Notes: generated from the sequence alone by a model not told the origin. A DNA stretch of 64,000 bases from Anaeromyxobacter sp. (GCA_016718565.1 JADKCZ010000005.1:558001-622000); one strand, 5' to 3'. Shown: positions 8,613 to 17,489, counted from the first letter of the stretch. Translations and numbers: made by a program.

Positions 8613-9695
8613 TCAGAGCGGCGCGAGCCAGGAGAGGCCCACCACCAGGTCCGGCGCGTTGGAGTTGTAGAACCAGGTCCAGCGGGTCTCCGGACGGTCA
8701 CCGATGGTGAAGTCCTCGAGGAACCAGGCGGTCAGGCCGCGCCAGCGCACGCCGAACCCCAGCTGGTTCTGGCTGCGGGTCACCGCGGTGAGCGCGTCGC
8801 CCTGGGTGGGGTCACCGAAGAGCGTCCAGCCGCGCTCGAAGAGCGCCGACTGGGCGCGGGTCTCCGCCACCAGCGCCCAGTCGCCGCGCCAGGCCACCAG
8901 CGAGAGCTCGGCGCCGTACTGCCAGGGGCGCAGCCTGAGCGGCAGCCCGCCCGGCAGCTGCGAGACCCGCCGCGCCGAGAGCTGGGCGTGGGCGGTGAGC
9001 CAGCCGGCCAGCGCCACGCTGCCGCCCAGGCCGGCGCCGGCGTCCACCCCGCCCGACCCGCCGAAGTCCGCCGGGCGTCCCACCGGCAGCTTCAGGTCGA
9101 GCCGGAGGGCGGCCGCCCAGGGGCGCCCGTCGAGCTGGCCCTCGGCCAGCCGGAGCGAGGTGCGCAGCGCCAGGTCGCCCGCCGCCAGCCGCGCCGAGGT
9201 GACGCTGGCCACCTTGCCGCCGCCGGGCTCGAGGAGCGTGAGCCCCACCCGGTCGCTCGGATAGTCGGGGCGCTTGAAGCGGTTGTAGGCGCCCAGCACG
9301 TGCCAGGCCTCGATGATCCCGTCGGTGTAGCCGCCCCAGTGCTGGACCAGGCGCCACTCCACCGTGGTGGCCAGCCGCTCGGCCCAGGGGCCCGGCCCCA
9401 CCAGCCGGTCCCAGGGCAGCCGCAGCGCCACCACCAGCGCGTCCGACTGCTCGTCGAGCTGCACCAGCACGAACCGCTCGTTGCGGGTCAGCAGGGTGGG
9501 CGTGCTCCAGCTGTTGGCCAGCTCCCAGCGGACGTCCAGGGTGGCCGGGCCGGGGCGCGCGTCCGCGAGCGGCAGGTCGAGCAGGAGCAGGCGCAGCGGG
9601 CCGGGCGTGACCACCCCGAGCGGGCGGTCCGGCCTCGGCGCGGCCGCGCCGAGGAGCGAGAGGCAGAGCAGCGAGAGGAGCCTCGGCCGCAGCAT
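8613..9695 (-). CDS. DUF3187-family outer-membrane protein
   Basis: A 360-residue secreted protein starting at ATG 9695 with a cleavable signal peptide (MLRPRLLSLLCLSLLGAAA). The rest alternates short amphipathic strands with many Trp, Tyr and Gly residues, ends in a hydrophobic strand (DLVVGLSWLAPL), and matches the DUF3187 pattern (ELANSWS near the start, GIIEAWHVLGAYNRFKRPDYP in the middle). It is likely an outer-membrane beta-barrel of unknown cargo. It converges on tetR with a 13-bp gap and is unlikely to belong to the pump system. Confidence 0.75.
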   Translation of the reverse strand: MLRPRLLSLLCLSLLGAAAPRPDRPLGVVTPGPLRLLLLDLPLADARPGPATLDVRWELANSWSTPTLLTRNERFVLVQLDEQSDALVVALRLPWDRLVGPGPWAERLATTVEWRLVQHWGGYTDGIIEAWHVLGAYNRFKRPDYPSDRVGLTLLEPGGGKVASVTSARLAAGDLALRTSLRLAEGQLDGRPWAAALRLDLKLPVGRPADFGGSGGVDAGAGLGGSVALAGWLTAHAQLSARRVSQLPGGLPLRLRPWQYGAELSLVAWRGDWALVAETRAQSALFERGWTLFGDPTQGDALTAVTRSQNQLGFGVRWRGLTAWFLEDFTIGDRPETRWTWFYNSNAPDLVVGLSWLAPL

Positions 9696-9745
9696 GGCCC
9701 CGGTTCTAGCCCGCGCCGCGGCGCGGGGCGAGGCATGATGCGGCG

Positions 9746-10354
9746 GTGAAGCGGACCGCCCGCCTGGCGCTGGCCAACCGGCACCTCCTGCTGGAGGCGC
9801 TCGGTCCGTGGCTGGAAGCGGAGGCGGGCGCGGCCGGCCGGCCGCTGGTGCTGGAGCTCGGCAGCGGCACCGGCGAGCACGCCGTGGCGCTGGCCGGCGC
9901 CTTCCCGGGGGCCGACTGGCAGCCCTCCGACCCCGATCCCGAGGCCCGCGCCTCCGTCGCCGCCTGGGCCGCCGAGGCCGGCCACCAGAACCTGCTGGCG
10001 CCGCTCGACCTGGCCCTGGGCGCGCCGGCCTGGCGGCGCCGCCGCTTCGACGTCCTGCTGTGCGTCAACGTGCTGCACGTGGCGCCGCCCGGGGCGGGGC
10101 GCGACCTCCTGGCGGGCGCGGCGGAGGGGCTGCCACCGGGAGGGGTGCTGCTGCTCTACGGCCCGTTCAGCCGCGGCGCCGAGCGGCTGCCGCGGCTGGA
10201 GCGCTTCGACCAGGCGCTGCGCGCCCACGACCCCGCGCTGGGCGTGCGCGCGCTCGAGCCGCTGCTGGGAGCGGCCGCGGCGCTCGGCCTCGCGCTGGTG
10301 GCCGACACCGGCGGCGCCGAGCAGGGCGATCGGCTGCTCCTGCTGCGGCGCTGA
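9746..10354 (+). CDS. DUF938-family SAM-dependent methyltransferase
   Basis: A 202-residue class I methyltransferase starting at GTG 9746; the ATG just upstream (9735) runs into a stop after a few codons. The SAM-binding glycine loop is LVLELGSGTGEHAVALAGAFP (residues 34-54), followed by the acidic motif in WQPSDPDPEARASV, and a later FDVLLCVNVLHVAPP matches the DUF938 family signature. The family's substrate is not established. The gene stands alone, divergent from the DUF3187 gene with 50 bp between the starts. Confidence 0.85.
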   Translation: MKRTARLALANRHLLLEALGPWLEAEAGAAGRPLVLELGSGTGEHAVALAGAFPGADWQPSDPDPEARASVAAWAAEAGHQNLLAPLDLALGAPAWRRRRFDVLLCVNVLHVAPPGAGRDLLAGAAEGLPPGGVLLLYGPFSRGAERLPRLERFDQALRAHDPALGVRALEPLLGAAAALGLALVADTGGAEQGDRLLLLRR

Positions 10355-10471
10355 GCGAAGGCGGCGGGCGCCCCTCCCGTCACCGGGGCGGGGCCTCCCT
10401 CACCGGCGCGGCGCGCCCACCCGGGCGCGGCGGGGCGGCGGACGGTTCGCGCCCGCCGCCGGCCGCTCGAC

Positions 10472-10753
10472 TCACTTGGCCTTGACGTGGCACTCGGCGC
10501 ACTTGGCCGGGCCCTTCTTCTCCGCCTTGTGGCACTCCAGGCAGAGCTTGTGGGCCGCGTCCTTGCCCAGCTTGCCGATGGCCTTGGCCTCGCCGGGGCC
10601 GTGGCAGACGGCGCACTTCACCGCGGCGTGGGTGGCGTGCTTGAAGGTCACGTTGCCCTGCTTGGCCTCCAGCACCTGCGGCTCCTTGGGAGCGGTGGCG
10701 GCGGAGGCGTTCAGGGCGAAGAGGGCGGCGGCGACGAGGACCAGGCGCTTCAT
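10472..10753 (-). CDS. Periplasmic triheme cytochrome c7 (PpcA-like)
   Basis: A 93-residue precursor starting at ATG 10753 with AAGGAG six bases upstream. It has a Sec signal (MKRLVLVAAALFALNASA) and a mature domain of about 74 residues with exactly three CXXCH heme sites: CAVCH, CLECH and CAECH. The histidines in the FKHATHAAVKC segment and nearby are the likely distal axial ligands. Length, lysine richness and heme spacing match the cytochrome c7 family of metal-reducing Deltaproteobacteria (the PpcA family of Geobacter), which shuttles electrons across the periplasm. A plausible terminal partner is the decaheme surface cytochrome at 38517-41570, though that link is inference. Confidence 0.93.
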   Translation of the reverse strand: MKRLVLVAAALFALNASAATAPKEPQVLEAKQGNVTFKHATHAAVKCAVCHGPGEAKAIGKLGKDAAHKLCLECHKAEKKGPAKCAECHVKAK

Positions 10754-10918
10754 GGGTGCTCCTTCGAGCGGGAGGGTGTGCCGGCTGCTTCGAGGTGGTG
10801 ACGCGCCGGCCCGTGAAGTTAGTCACGTGGGCGCGCCGTCCGGGCAGCGACACATCGCCGCGCGCTCGTCTGCCGCACGGCGCGCCCGGCCCGGGAGCGC
10901 GGGGCCTACCGTGGCGCG

Positions 10919-11965
10919 CTAGGGGGCCTGCCGGGCGTTGTGGCGGAAGATGGTGCCGCGCGCGTCGTCCAGGTCGAGGTCGCTGACCAGGCCGCGCTGC
11001 ACGAAGTAGCGGCCGATGGGCTGCTGCAGCCGGAGCTGCTGGCCGAGCAGGGCCAGCAGCTGGAAGGGGGTGAGGTAGCCGTGGCGCACGGCGAACTCGC
11101 CGAAGGGCTGGCGCACCCCCTCGGCGCGCCGCCGCTCCAGGATCTCCGCCACCTCGAACCGCTCCAGGAAGCCGAAGTCCACCGCGATGCGCCCCACCGC
11201 CGGGCGCTGCGTGCGCTGCCAGGCGACGGCCGCCACGAAGTCCTGCCAGCCCACCCGGCCCGAGTAGTAGAGGAACTCGGCCAGGCGAAGGCGGCGGCGC
11301 GGCAGGCCGGCCACGGCCCAGGGCGGGACGGCCGGCGCGGCGCGGGGGGGCTCGAACCTCGACCGGTCGGGGGGCGGCGCCGAGGGCCCGGCGGCCCGGG
11401 CGCTCCAGCGGCGGCCTGCGGCGGCGGGTGGCGGCGAGACCGGCGGCGTCACCGGTGGCGCTGCGGCGGCGGCGGCGGCCGCGGCGCGGGCCCGCTGCCC
11501 CTCGCCCCCGGCGGCGCGCCACGCCTGGCCCGTGGCGGTCGGCCCCGTGCGCTCGGCGCCGCGGGGAGCGGCGCCAGGGGGCGGGGCGGCGGATCGGCCG
11601 GGCGGTGGCGTGGCCGGCCGGTGCACCCGGGCCCGGCCAGGCGGCGGCGCGGCGCGGGCGGCCGGGCGCGGCGTCGGCGGCGGGCTCGGCGGCGGGGGCG
11701 GGCAGAGGGTGGGCAGCGGGCCGGCCCTGAGCCGCACCAGCAGCTCGTAGGCCTCGGAGACGGCGCGGAACTCGCGGGCCAGCTCGGCCTCGCTGCGCCC
11801 CAGCACCACCGCGCGATCCGGGTGGGTCTCGAAGGCGCGGCGACGGAAGGCGCGCTTCAGCTCGCCGTGCCAGCCGCCCTGGTCGGCCGCGGCCACGAAG
11901 GTGGGCCCGAACATCACCGTGCCGGCGCGGACCACCTCGTCCCAGCTGATCTCGTGCACCAGCAC
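10919..11965 (-). CDS. J-domain protein with C-terminal MshEN-like module
   Basis: A 348-residue protein starting at GTG 11965. Residues 1-82 are a J domain with the diagnostic HPD at 48-50, so it should stimulate an Hsp70 (DnaK-type) ATPase. Residues about 85-220 are an extreme proline/alanine/arginine-rich linker of low complexity. Residues about 225-345 form a helical module: two repeats resembling the N-terminal domain of type II secretion/type IV pilus ATPases (LAEFLYYSGRVGWQDFVAAV and FGEFAVRHGYLTPFQLLALL). It lacks the zinc-finger and substrate-binding domains of true DnaJ, so it is a dedicated Hsp70 co-chaperone or recruiter. The client is unknown. Confidence 0.8.
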   Translation of the reverse strand: MLVHEISWDEVVRAGTVMFGPTFVAAADQGGWHGELKRAFRRRAFETHPDRAVVLGRSEAELAREFRAVSEAYELLVRLRAGPLPTLCPPPPPSPPPTPRPAARAAPPPGRARVHRPATPPPGRSAAPPPGAAPRGAERTGPTATGQAWRAAGGEGQRARAAAAAAAAAPPVTPPVSPPPAAAGRRWSARAAGPSAPPPDRSRFEPPRAAPAVPPWAVAGLPRRRLRLAEFLYYSGRVGWQDFVAAVAWQRTQRPAVGRIAVDFGFLERFEVAEILERRRAEGVRQPFGEFAVRHGYLTPFQLLALLGQQLRLQQPIGRYFVQRGLVSDLDLDDARGTIFRHNARQAP

Positions 11966-12105
11966 CTGGCCGCCGCCTCCACCCGCCCCCGGTTCGATAT
12001 CGGGTGGAATCTAGGTCGAGGCGTCGCCGGTTTTCCAGTTTTCGTCGAGCGCTGGCCCGAGGCGGGGCCGGGTCGGCGCGGCGGTTGCGCCCCGCGCCCC
12101 GCCCT

Positions 12106-13653
12106 TCACCGCCCGTCGATCTTGACCTGCACCGTCACCCACAGCGCGGACGGCCGGCCGGAGGGCTCGGCGCCGGGGACCCACTCGCAGGCCCGCACCG
12201 CGTCGGCGATGGCCGCCACCAGCGGCTCGGGCGCGGGGGTCACCGCGTGGAAGAGGATGGGGGTGCCGTTGCCGTCCACCGCCAGCTTGACGGTGGCGCC
12301 GCCCACCGTGCCGCGGAACTCCGGCGGCACGCGCAGCTTGCGCTCGATGCAGCCGGGCTCCTTGAGCGCGGGGCGCAGGCCGCCGGGCGGGGTGAGCGTG
12401 GGCGGGCTGCCGGCCGGGGCCGACTCGAAGGCGAAGCGCACCAGGTACGGGCCGGCCAGGCCGCCGGCCGGCACCGGGAACTCCCAGCCGGTCACCACCT
12501 CGGCCGCGCAGGTCTCCAGCTCCGGATCGGCGGGCGCCGCGGCGGCGCGCACCTCGGCCGGGCTGCCGTCGGCCTCCACCAGGAAGGCCACCAGCACCTC
12601 GGTGCGCACCCCCGGGTTCTTCCGCTCCGCCTGGTAGCAGCTGCCCAGCTGGTGGCGGCGCAGCGCCACCAGCAGGTCCACCGGCGGGTCGCCGGCGTCG
12701 CCCGGGCGCGGCGCGCCGCCGAGGTCGAGCCGGCCGCGCAGCTCCGGCGGCACCGCCGCCAGCAGCGCCTCGGTGGGCCGGCGCACCTCCTCCCGGGCGC
12801 GGCGCGGGCCGCGCGAGGAGGGGGTGAGGTCGGTGGGGTGGAACCCGCCGGCGCCGGGGATGCCGAGCGCCAGGCTGCGCGGCTCGTCCACCAGGCGCGG
12901 CGTGGGCGTGCGCACCGAGGGCGGCGGCACCGGCAGGCCGGCCAGGTCGCAGGCCGGGGCGATGGCCGCGGCGCAGGCGGTGGCATAGAGCGGCGCGGGG
13001 GACACCTCGCCCGGCACCTCGGCCGAGCGGGTGGCCAGCAGCCCGAGGCGGTAGCAGGCCAGCGGCAGGCCCCCGTCGCAGGCCTTGCGCAGGGCGCGCA
13101 CCGCGCCCGGTACGTCGCGGGGCACCAGGGTGCCCGCCTCCAGGGCGCTGCCCAGGTTGAGGCAGCCCTCCGGCACGCCGGTCTCGCAGGCGGCGCGGAA
13201 CCAGCGGACGGTCTTCTGGCCGGCCTCGCCCGCCTCGTCGGGGCGCAGCGCCAGCGTGTTCACGCCCTCCACCGTCATGACGCCCAGGTTGGAGCAGGCC
13301 AGCGCGAAGGCGCCGTCGCAGGCGCGCCGGGACAGGGCCACGGCGCGCGCGTCGCTCTGGGCCACGCCCCGGCCGATGGCCGAGAGGACGCCCAGGTCGG
13401 CGCAGCCGGCCGCCTCGCCCATCTCGCAGGCCTTGGTGGCGTAGGCGGCGGCCAGCCGGTCGTCCGGCGCGGCGCCCTGCCCGAGCAGGTGGGCGCGGCC
13501 CAGGTCGCGGCAGGCCACCGGGTACCCGAGGGTGCAGCGGGACTCCAGCGTCTCGGCGGCCGCCCGCGGCGGCGGGCCGGACGGGGCGGTGGCGCAGGCG
13601 GACAGGAGCGACAGGCAGGCGGCCAGGCGGAGGGTATCGTTCGAACGGGGCAT
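12106..13653 (-). CDS. Sel1-repeat lipoprotein with TonB/AgmX-like C-terminal domains
   Basis: A 515-residue protein starting at ATG 13653 with a lipobox (LAACLSLLSAC). Residues about 40-240 contain Sel1-like repeats: the motif AC-x-LG recurs with ACEMGEAAGCADLGVLSAIG, ACDGAFALACSNLGVM and ACDGGLPLACYRLGLL, each carrying a Cys pair that may form disulfides. Two C-terminal modules follow, one with LGSCYQAERKNPGVRTEVLV and one with the TVKLAVDGNGTPILF pattern, resembling TonB C-terminal/AgmX domains common in myxobacterial envelope proteins. The likely role is as a periplasmic scaffold or protein-interaction hub. A frame stays open upstream of the signal peptide, but the signal fixes the start. 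Confidence 0.8.
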   Translation of the reverse strand: MPRSNDTLRLAACLSLLSACATAPSGPPPRAAAETLESRCTLGYPVACRDLGRAHLLGQGAAPDDRLAAAYATKACEMGEAAGCADLGVLSAIGRGVAQSDARAVALSRRACDGAFALACSNLGVMTVEGVNTLALRPDEAGEAGQKTVRWFRAACETGVPEGCLNLGSALEAGTLVPRDVPGAVRALRKACDGGLPLACYRLGLLATRSAEVPGEVSPAPLYATACAAAIAPACDLAGLPVPPPSVRTPTPRLVDEPRSLALGIPGAGGFHPTDLTPSSRGPRRAREEVRRPTEALLAAVPPELRGRLDLGGAPRPGDAGDPPVDLLVALRRHQLGSCYQAERKNPGVRTEVLVAFLVEADGSPAEVRAAAAPADPELETCAAEVVTGWEFPVPAGGLAGPYLVRFAFESAPAGSPPTLTPPGGLRPALKEPGCIERKLRVPPEFRGTVGGATVKLAVDGNGTPILFHAVTPAPEPLVAAIADAVRACEWVPGAEPSGRPSALWVTVQVKIDGR

Positions 13654-13773
13654 GACGGGTGACCTCTGGCGGCGAGGGATAACACGGATCCTCGGGACCC
13701 CTTGCCCCCGGGGAAGCGATCTTTGACCCCGTCCGGCTTCGGGATCGCGCGGCGGGCATGGCATAACCCGCCC

Positions 13774-14601
13774 ATGCTGCGAAAGATCGTGCAGATCGAC
13801 GAGGCCCGCTGCGACGGCTGTGGTGAGTGCCTCTCCTCGTGCGCCGAGGGGGCCATCGCGCTGGTGGGCGGCAAGGCCCGGCTGGTGTCGGAGGTCTACT
13901 GCGACGGCCTGGGGGCCTGCCTGGGCGACTGCCCGCAGGGCGCCATCTCGGTGATCGAGCGCGAGGCGCCCGGCTTCGACGAGGGCGCGGTGGCCGACCA
14001 CCTGGCCCGCCTCGGGCGGCCCGCCCCGGCCCACGCCACCGCCCGCCCGGCCGACCAGGGCGCGCCACACGCGCCGGCGGCCCACCCCGCGACCGGCCAC
14101 CAGGGCCACGCCCACGCCGCGCCGCCCGGCGGCTGCCCCGGCTCGGCGCCGCGCGCCCTGCCTCGCCTCGGGCTCACCGTGGTGAAGGACGCCCCGGGCC
14201 CGGCCGCGCCGCCGGCGCCGCGCCAGGGCGGCTCCACGCTCTCCCACTGGCCGGTGCAGCTCACGCTGGTGCCGCCCGGCGCACCCTGGCTGAAGGGCGC
14301 CGACCTGCTGGTGGCCGCCGACTGCGTGCCCTTCGCCTACGCCGGCTTCCACGCCGACCTGCTGGCCGGCAAGGCGCTGGTGGTGGGCTGCCCCAAGCTC
14401 GACGACAACCAGGCCTACGCGGCCAAGCTGGCCGACCTGATCGCCAGGAACGACCTGCGCTCCATCACGGTGGTGCGCATGGAGGTGCCCTGCTGCGGCG
14501 GGCTGGCCTGGGCGGCGCGCGAGGGGCTGGCGCGCAGCGGCTCGCAGGTTCCGCTCACCGACGTGGTCATCGGCGTGGACGGCTCGGTCCGGAGCGCCTG
14601 A
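13774..14601 (+). CDS. Ferredoxin-like 2[4Fe-4S] protein with C-terminal Cys domain
   Basis: A 275-residue protein starting at ATG 13774. The N-terminal 75 residues hold two ferredoxin-type cysteine clusters, CDGCGECLSSCAEG and CDGLGACLGDCPQG; the second lacks one of the canonical cysteines of the CxxCxxC pattern (CDGLGAC), so that cluster may be unusual. A His/Pro/Ala-rich linker (about 90-170) is followed by a conserved domain with cysteines in VAADCVPFAY, VVGCPKLDD and VPCCGGLA. This architecture is seen in stand-alone iron-sulfur proteins of anaerobes. The electron partners are not identifiable from the neighbours. No clear ribosome-binding site precedes the ATG. Confidence 0.8.
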   Translation: MLRKIVQIDEARCDGCGECLSSCAEGAIALVGGKARLVSEVYCDGLGACLGDCPQGAISVIEREAPGFDEGAVADHLARLGRPAPAHATARPADQGAPHAPAAHPATGHQGHAHAAPPGGCPGSAPRALPRLGLTVVKDAPGPAAPPAPRQGGSTLSHWPVQLTLVPPGAPWLKGADLLVAADCVPFAYAGFHADLLAGKALVVGCPKLDDNQAYAAKLADLIARNDLRSITVVRMEVPCCGGLAWAAREGLARSGSQVPLTDVVIGVDGSVRSA

Positions 14602-14761
14602 GCGGCCGCCGCGGGGCTCCGGCAGGCCCACGGGTCCCGCGCGGGGCCTCGCCCAGGGGCCAGCCGGGTCGCGGCGCGGCGTAAGCGAACGCTCTCCTCG
14701 CCGGCCCTGTCCCCCGCTCCCCCGGCTTTACGCTGGGCGCGCCGCCGCCGAGAATCGGTTG

Positions 14762-15253
14762 GTGCCCCACCAGTCTCACCGCGCCCTCGGCCCGCTGCCG
14801 CTGCTGCACCACGTGCTGGCGGCGCTGGCGCTGGTCGCGGCGGTGGTCCCGGCGCTCTACCTGTACTTCGGCGTGGCCCTGCTGAGCGGCGGCTTCGGCC
14901 CCGACCACGGCCCCGCCGCGCCGGGGCTGGCCTGGCAGGTGGTCGGCGGCGGCCTGGCCGGCGTCCTCCTCATGGCGGGCTACGCGCTCCTGCTGGTGAG
15001 CGCCGGCCGCGCCCTCGGCGGGCTGCGCCGCTGGCAGCTGGTGTGCGCGACCGCCTGGCTCTCGCTGGCCTTCCCGCCCTTCGGCACCCTGCTCGGGGTG
15101 GCCACGCTGCTGACGCTGCGCCGCCCGGAGGTGCGCCGCCTCTTCGGGCGCGCCGCCACGGCCGCCTGGCCGCCCGCCGGCGCCCCCCGCGGCGGGCCGG
15201 TCGGCGGCGCCCTCGGCGGGCCGGGCCGCGCCTCCGCCCCGCTGGCCTGGTGA
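14762..15253 (+). CDS. Small multi-pass membrane protein of unknown function
   Basis: A protein of about 163 residues that may start at GTG 14762 or TTG 14759 (the two codons are adjacent). It has three to four predicted helices: HHVLAALALVAAVVPALYLYFGV, the VVGGGLAGVLLMAGYALLLV stretch, and WQLVCATAWLSLAFPPFGTLLGVATLLTL. The tail is Gly/Pro/Ala-rich. The HHxLxxL start and the PFGTLLGVATLLTLRRPEV ending recur in uncharacterised proteobacterial membrane proteins. It lies alone between the ferredoxin-like gene and the quinone oxidoreductase gene. Confidence 0.65.
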   Translation: MPHQSHRALGPLPLLHHVLAALALVAAVVPALYLYFGVALLSGGFGPDHGPAAPGLAWQVVGGGLAGVLLMAGYALLLVSAGRALGGLRRWQLVCATAWLSLAFPPFGTLLGVATLLTLRRPEVRRLFGRAATAAWPPAGAPRGGPVGGALGGPGRASAPLAW

Positions 15254-15402
15254 CGCGGGCGGGCCCGGCCCGCTATCCTGCGCCACACGTCGAGCCCGAC
15301 CTGGCGCCACCCCGGCGCCGCGCCGGCCGGCGCCACCCACCAGGTGGTCCGCTCACGGCGCCCTCCCCGGCCCGCCGGCGGGCCCGGCGCGAGGCGATCC
15401 CA

Positions 15403-16389
15403 ATGAAGGCGGTCCGATTCACCGGCAAGGGTGGTCCGGAGGTGGTGGAGCTGGCCGAGGTGGAGCAGCCCAGCCCGCAGCGCGGCGAGGTGCTGGTGCG
15501 GGTGCGCGCGGCGGCCATGAACCGGGCGGATCTCCTGCAGCGGCGCGGCCTCTACCCGCCGCCCCCCGGGTTCAGGGAGGACATCCCGGGCCTGGAGCTG
15601 GCCGGCGAGGTGGCGGCGGTGGGCGCCGGCGTGACCGCCTGGAAGGTGGGCGACCGGGTCATGGCCATCGCCTCGGGCGAGGCCCAGGCCGAGTACGCGC
15701 TGGCCCACGAGCGGATGCTGCTCCGGGTGCCGGAGGGGATGAGCCTCACCGACGCCGGCGCCCTCCCCGAGGCCGGCCTGACGGCCCACGACGCCATGTT
15801 CACCATCGGCGGGCTGCGCCCCGGCGCCGCCGTCCTCATCCACGCGGTGGGCTCGGGCGTGGCCACGGCGGCGCTCCAGATCGCGCGGGCTGCCGGCGCG
15901 CTCACCATCGGCACCAGCCGCACCGCCGACAAGCTCGAGAAGGCCAGGGCGCTCGGCCTCGACCACGGCATCCTGGTCGGCCAGGAGGAGCCGAAGTTCG
16001 CCGAGGAGGTCCGGAAGCTCACGGGGAAGCGCGGCGCCGCCGTGGTCCTCGACTTCGTGGCCGGCGCCTACACGCCGGAGAACCTCAGCTGCGTGGCGCC
16101 GGGCGGCCGGATCGTCATCATCGGCACCATGGGCGGCGGCAAGCCGGTGGTGGACCTGGGCCTGCTGATGCGATCGCGCGGCAGCATCGTGGGCACGGTG
16201 CTCCGCCCGCGCCCGCTCGAGGAGAAGATCGCCGCCACCGTGGCCTTCGGCCGCGACGTCTTGCCCCTCATCGCCGCCGGCCGGGTGAAGCCGGTGGTGG
16301 ACTGCGTCCTCCCCGCCGCCCGCGCCAGGGAGGCGCACCAGCGGATGGAGGCCAACGACTCGTTCGGGAAGATCGTGCTGGAGTTCTGA
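15403..16389 (+). CDS. NAD(P)H:quinone oxidoreductase, zinc-independent MDR family
   Basis: A 328-residue medium-chain dehydrogenase/reductase starting at ATG 15403. It follows the PIG3/Qor pattern: MKAVRFTGKGGPEVVEL at the N-terminus, RAAAMNRADLLQRRGLYPPP, then a nucleotide-binding loop in ILIHAVGSGVATAALQIARA and the substrate-side VVLDFVAG segment. Cysteines and histidines of the catalytic zinc site are absent, as expected for this branch. The loop reads GSGVAT where many homologues have AAGGVG, so the cofactor preference should not be assumed. The gene is followed after 10 bp by a DUF169 gene and is probably co-transcribed with it. Confidence 0.9.
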   Translation: MKAVRFTGKGGPEVVELAEVEQPSPQRGEVLVRVRAAAMNRADLLQRRGLYPPPPGFREDIPGLELAGEVAAVGAGVTAWKVGDRVMAIASGEAQAEYALAHERMLLRVPEGMSLTDAGALPEAGLTAHDAMFTIGGLRPGAAVLIHAVGSGVATAALQIARAAGALTIGTSRTADKLEKARALGLDHGILVGQEEPKFAEEVRKLTGKRGAAVVLDFVAGAYTPENLSCVAPGGRIVIIGTMGGGKPVVDLGLLMRSRGSIVGTVLRPRPLEEKIAATVAFGRDVLPLIAAGRVKPVVDCVLPAARAREAHQRMEANDSFGKIVLEF

Positions 16390-16399
16390 GGAGGTCCCC

Positions 16400-17185
16400 A
16401 TGGACGCCGCCACCCTCGCCAAGCACCTCGAGCAGCACCTGCGCATCGCCACCTTCCCGGTGGGACTCCGCGCGCTGGCTCCCGGCGAGCCGGTGCCCGC
16501 CAAGGCCAGGCGCCCGAAGCAGGACCTGCACGTGGAGGTGGCCATCTGCCAGGCCATCAGCCTGGCGCGCCGCTCCGGCATGACGCTGGTCTTCGGCCGG
16601 GAGGACGTCTCCTGCCCGCTCGCCAAGGCGGCGTTCGGCTTCGAGCCGCTGCTCGACTACTACGCCAAGGGCTCGCTGGCCGAGGGCATGTACGCCGCCT
16701 GCGGGGAGGCCGGCGCGGCCTTCGAGGCGGCGCTGCCCCGGTTCGCGCCCGGTGAGGTGGCGGCGGTGGTGGCCGGGCCGCTGGCCCGCCTCACCTTCGA
16801 GCCGGAGATCGTGGTGGTCTACGGCAACCCGGCCCAGATCCTGCGCCTGGTCAACGCCGCGCTCTTCGAGAAGGGCGGCGCCTTCAAGACCGAGTTCACC
16901 GGGCGCGGCGACTGCACCGACATCGTCATCCGCACCCGCCGGACGCAGGAGCCGCAGCTGATCCTGCCCTGCTACGGAGACCGGATCTTCGGCATGGCGG
17001 CCGACGACGAGCTGGCCTTCACCTTCCCCTTCGCCCAGGCCGAGCGGTTCGTGAAGGGGCTGGAGGGGACCCACGCCGGCGGCATCCGCTACCCGATCCC
17101 GGTCTACCAGCGCTTCACCGCCGCCTACCCGCCTGCCTACGCGGAGCTGGAGCGGCGCTGGCGCGAGTCCGGCGGCGAGGGCTGA
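16400..17185 (+). CDS. DUF169-family protein
   Basis: A 261-residue protein starting at ATG 16400 with GAGGTC upstream, ten bases behind the quinone oxidoreductase stop. Family features include the N-terminal FPVGLRAL segment, QAISLARRSGMTL, the cysteine-containing EDVSCPLAKAAFGF, VVVYGNPAQILRLVNAA and LPCYGDRIFGMAADDELAFTFP. DUF169 proteins are found mainly in anaerobes and in metal- and one-carbon-metabolising microbes, and their activity is unknown. Conserved cysteines at about residues 74 and 193 could bind metal or act in redox chemistry. Confidence 0.85.
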   Translation: MDAATLAKHLEQHLRIATFPVGLRALAPGEPVPAKARRPKQDLHVEVAICQAISLARRSGMTLVFGREDVSCPLAKAAFGFEPLLDYYAKGSLAEGMYAACGEAGAAFEAALPRFAPGEVAAVVAGPLARLTFEPEIVVVYGNPAQILRLVNAALFEKGGAFKTEFTGRGDCTDIVIRTRRTQEPQLILPCYGDRIFGMAADDELAFTFPFAQAERFVKGLEGTHAGGIRYPIPVYQRFTAAYPPAYAELERRWRESGGEG

Positions 17186-17339
17186 GGGGCCGGTACGCCG
17201 GGCAGGCCCCGGGCGGGAGGTGGGCTGTCCCCAGGTCTCGGGGCGTGGCTGCGGGCGGTGTCACACCGCGGCTCGAGGGCGGTCTTCCAGGTACGAGGCG
17301 CCCGTGGACCACCGGCGCCTACCCCTCGAGGAGCCCTCC

Positions 17340-17465
17340 ATGACCAAGCGCTCGCCGCAGCCGCACCTCGTGCCCTCCACCTGGGCCACCCTGCTCTTCG
17401 ACCTGGCCGTGCCCGCCGTGGCGGCCTTCCTCACGGTCGGCCTCTTCGTGCTGGTGGCGCGCTAG
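17340..17465 (+). CDS. Small single-pass membrane protein (41 aa)
   Basis: A short gene starting at ATG 17340 with GAGGAG nine bases upstream. The product is a charged N-terminal tail (MTKRSPQPHLVPSTWATLLF) and one hydrophobic helix (DLAVPAVAAFLTVGLFVLVAR) ending in an Arg. It could be a small accessory subunit or regulator of a membrane complex, but the neighbours give no partner. The good ribosome-binding site and the clean tail-plus-helix form favour a real gene; conservation cannot be judged from one sequence. Confidence 0.5.
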   Translation: MTKRSPQPHLVPSTWATLLFDLAVPAVAAFLTVGLFVLVAR

Positions 17466-17489
17466 CGGCGCGATGGACGGGACGAGGAC

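Noticed and set aside
12106..14631. An 841-residue frame joining the Sel1-repeat lipoprotein to sequence over the ferredoxin-like gene.
   Set aside because: The lipoprotein signal at 13653 marks the start; upstream sequence is the antisense of the ferredoxin-like gene.
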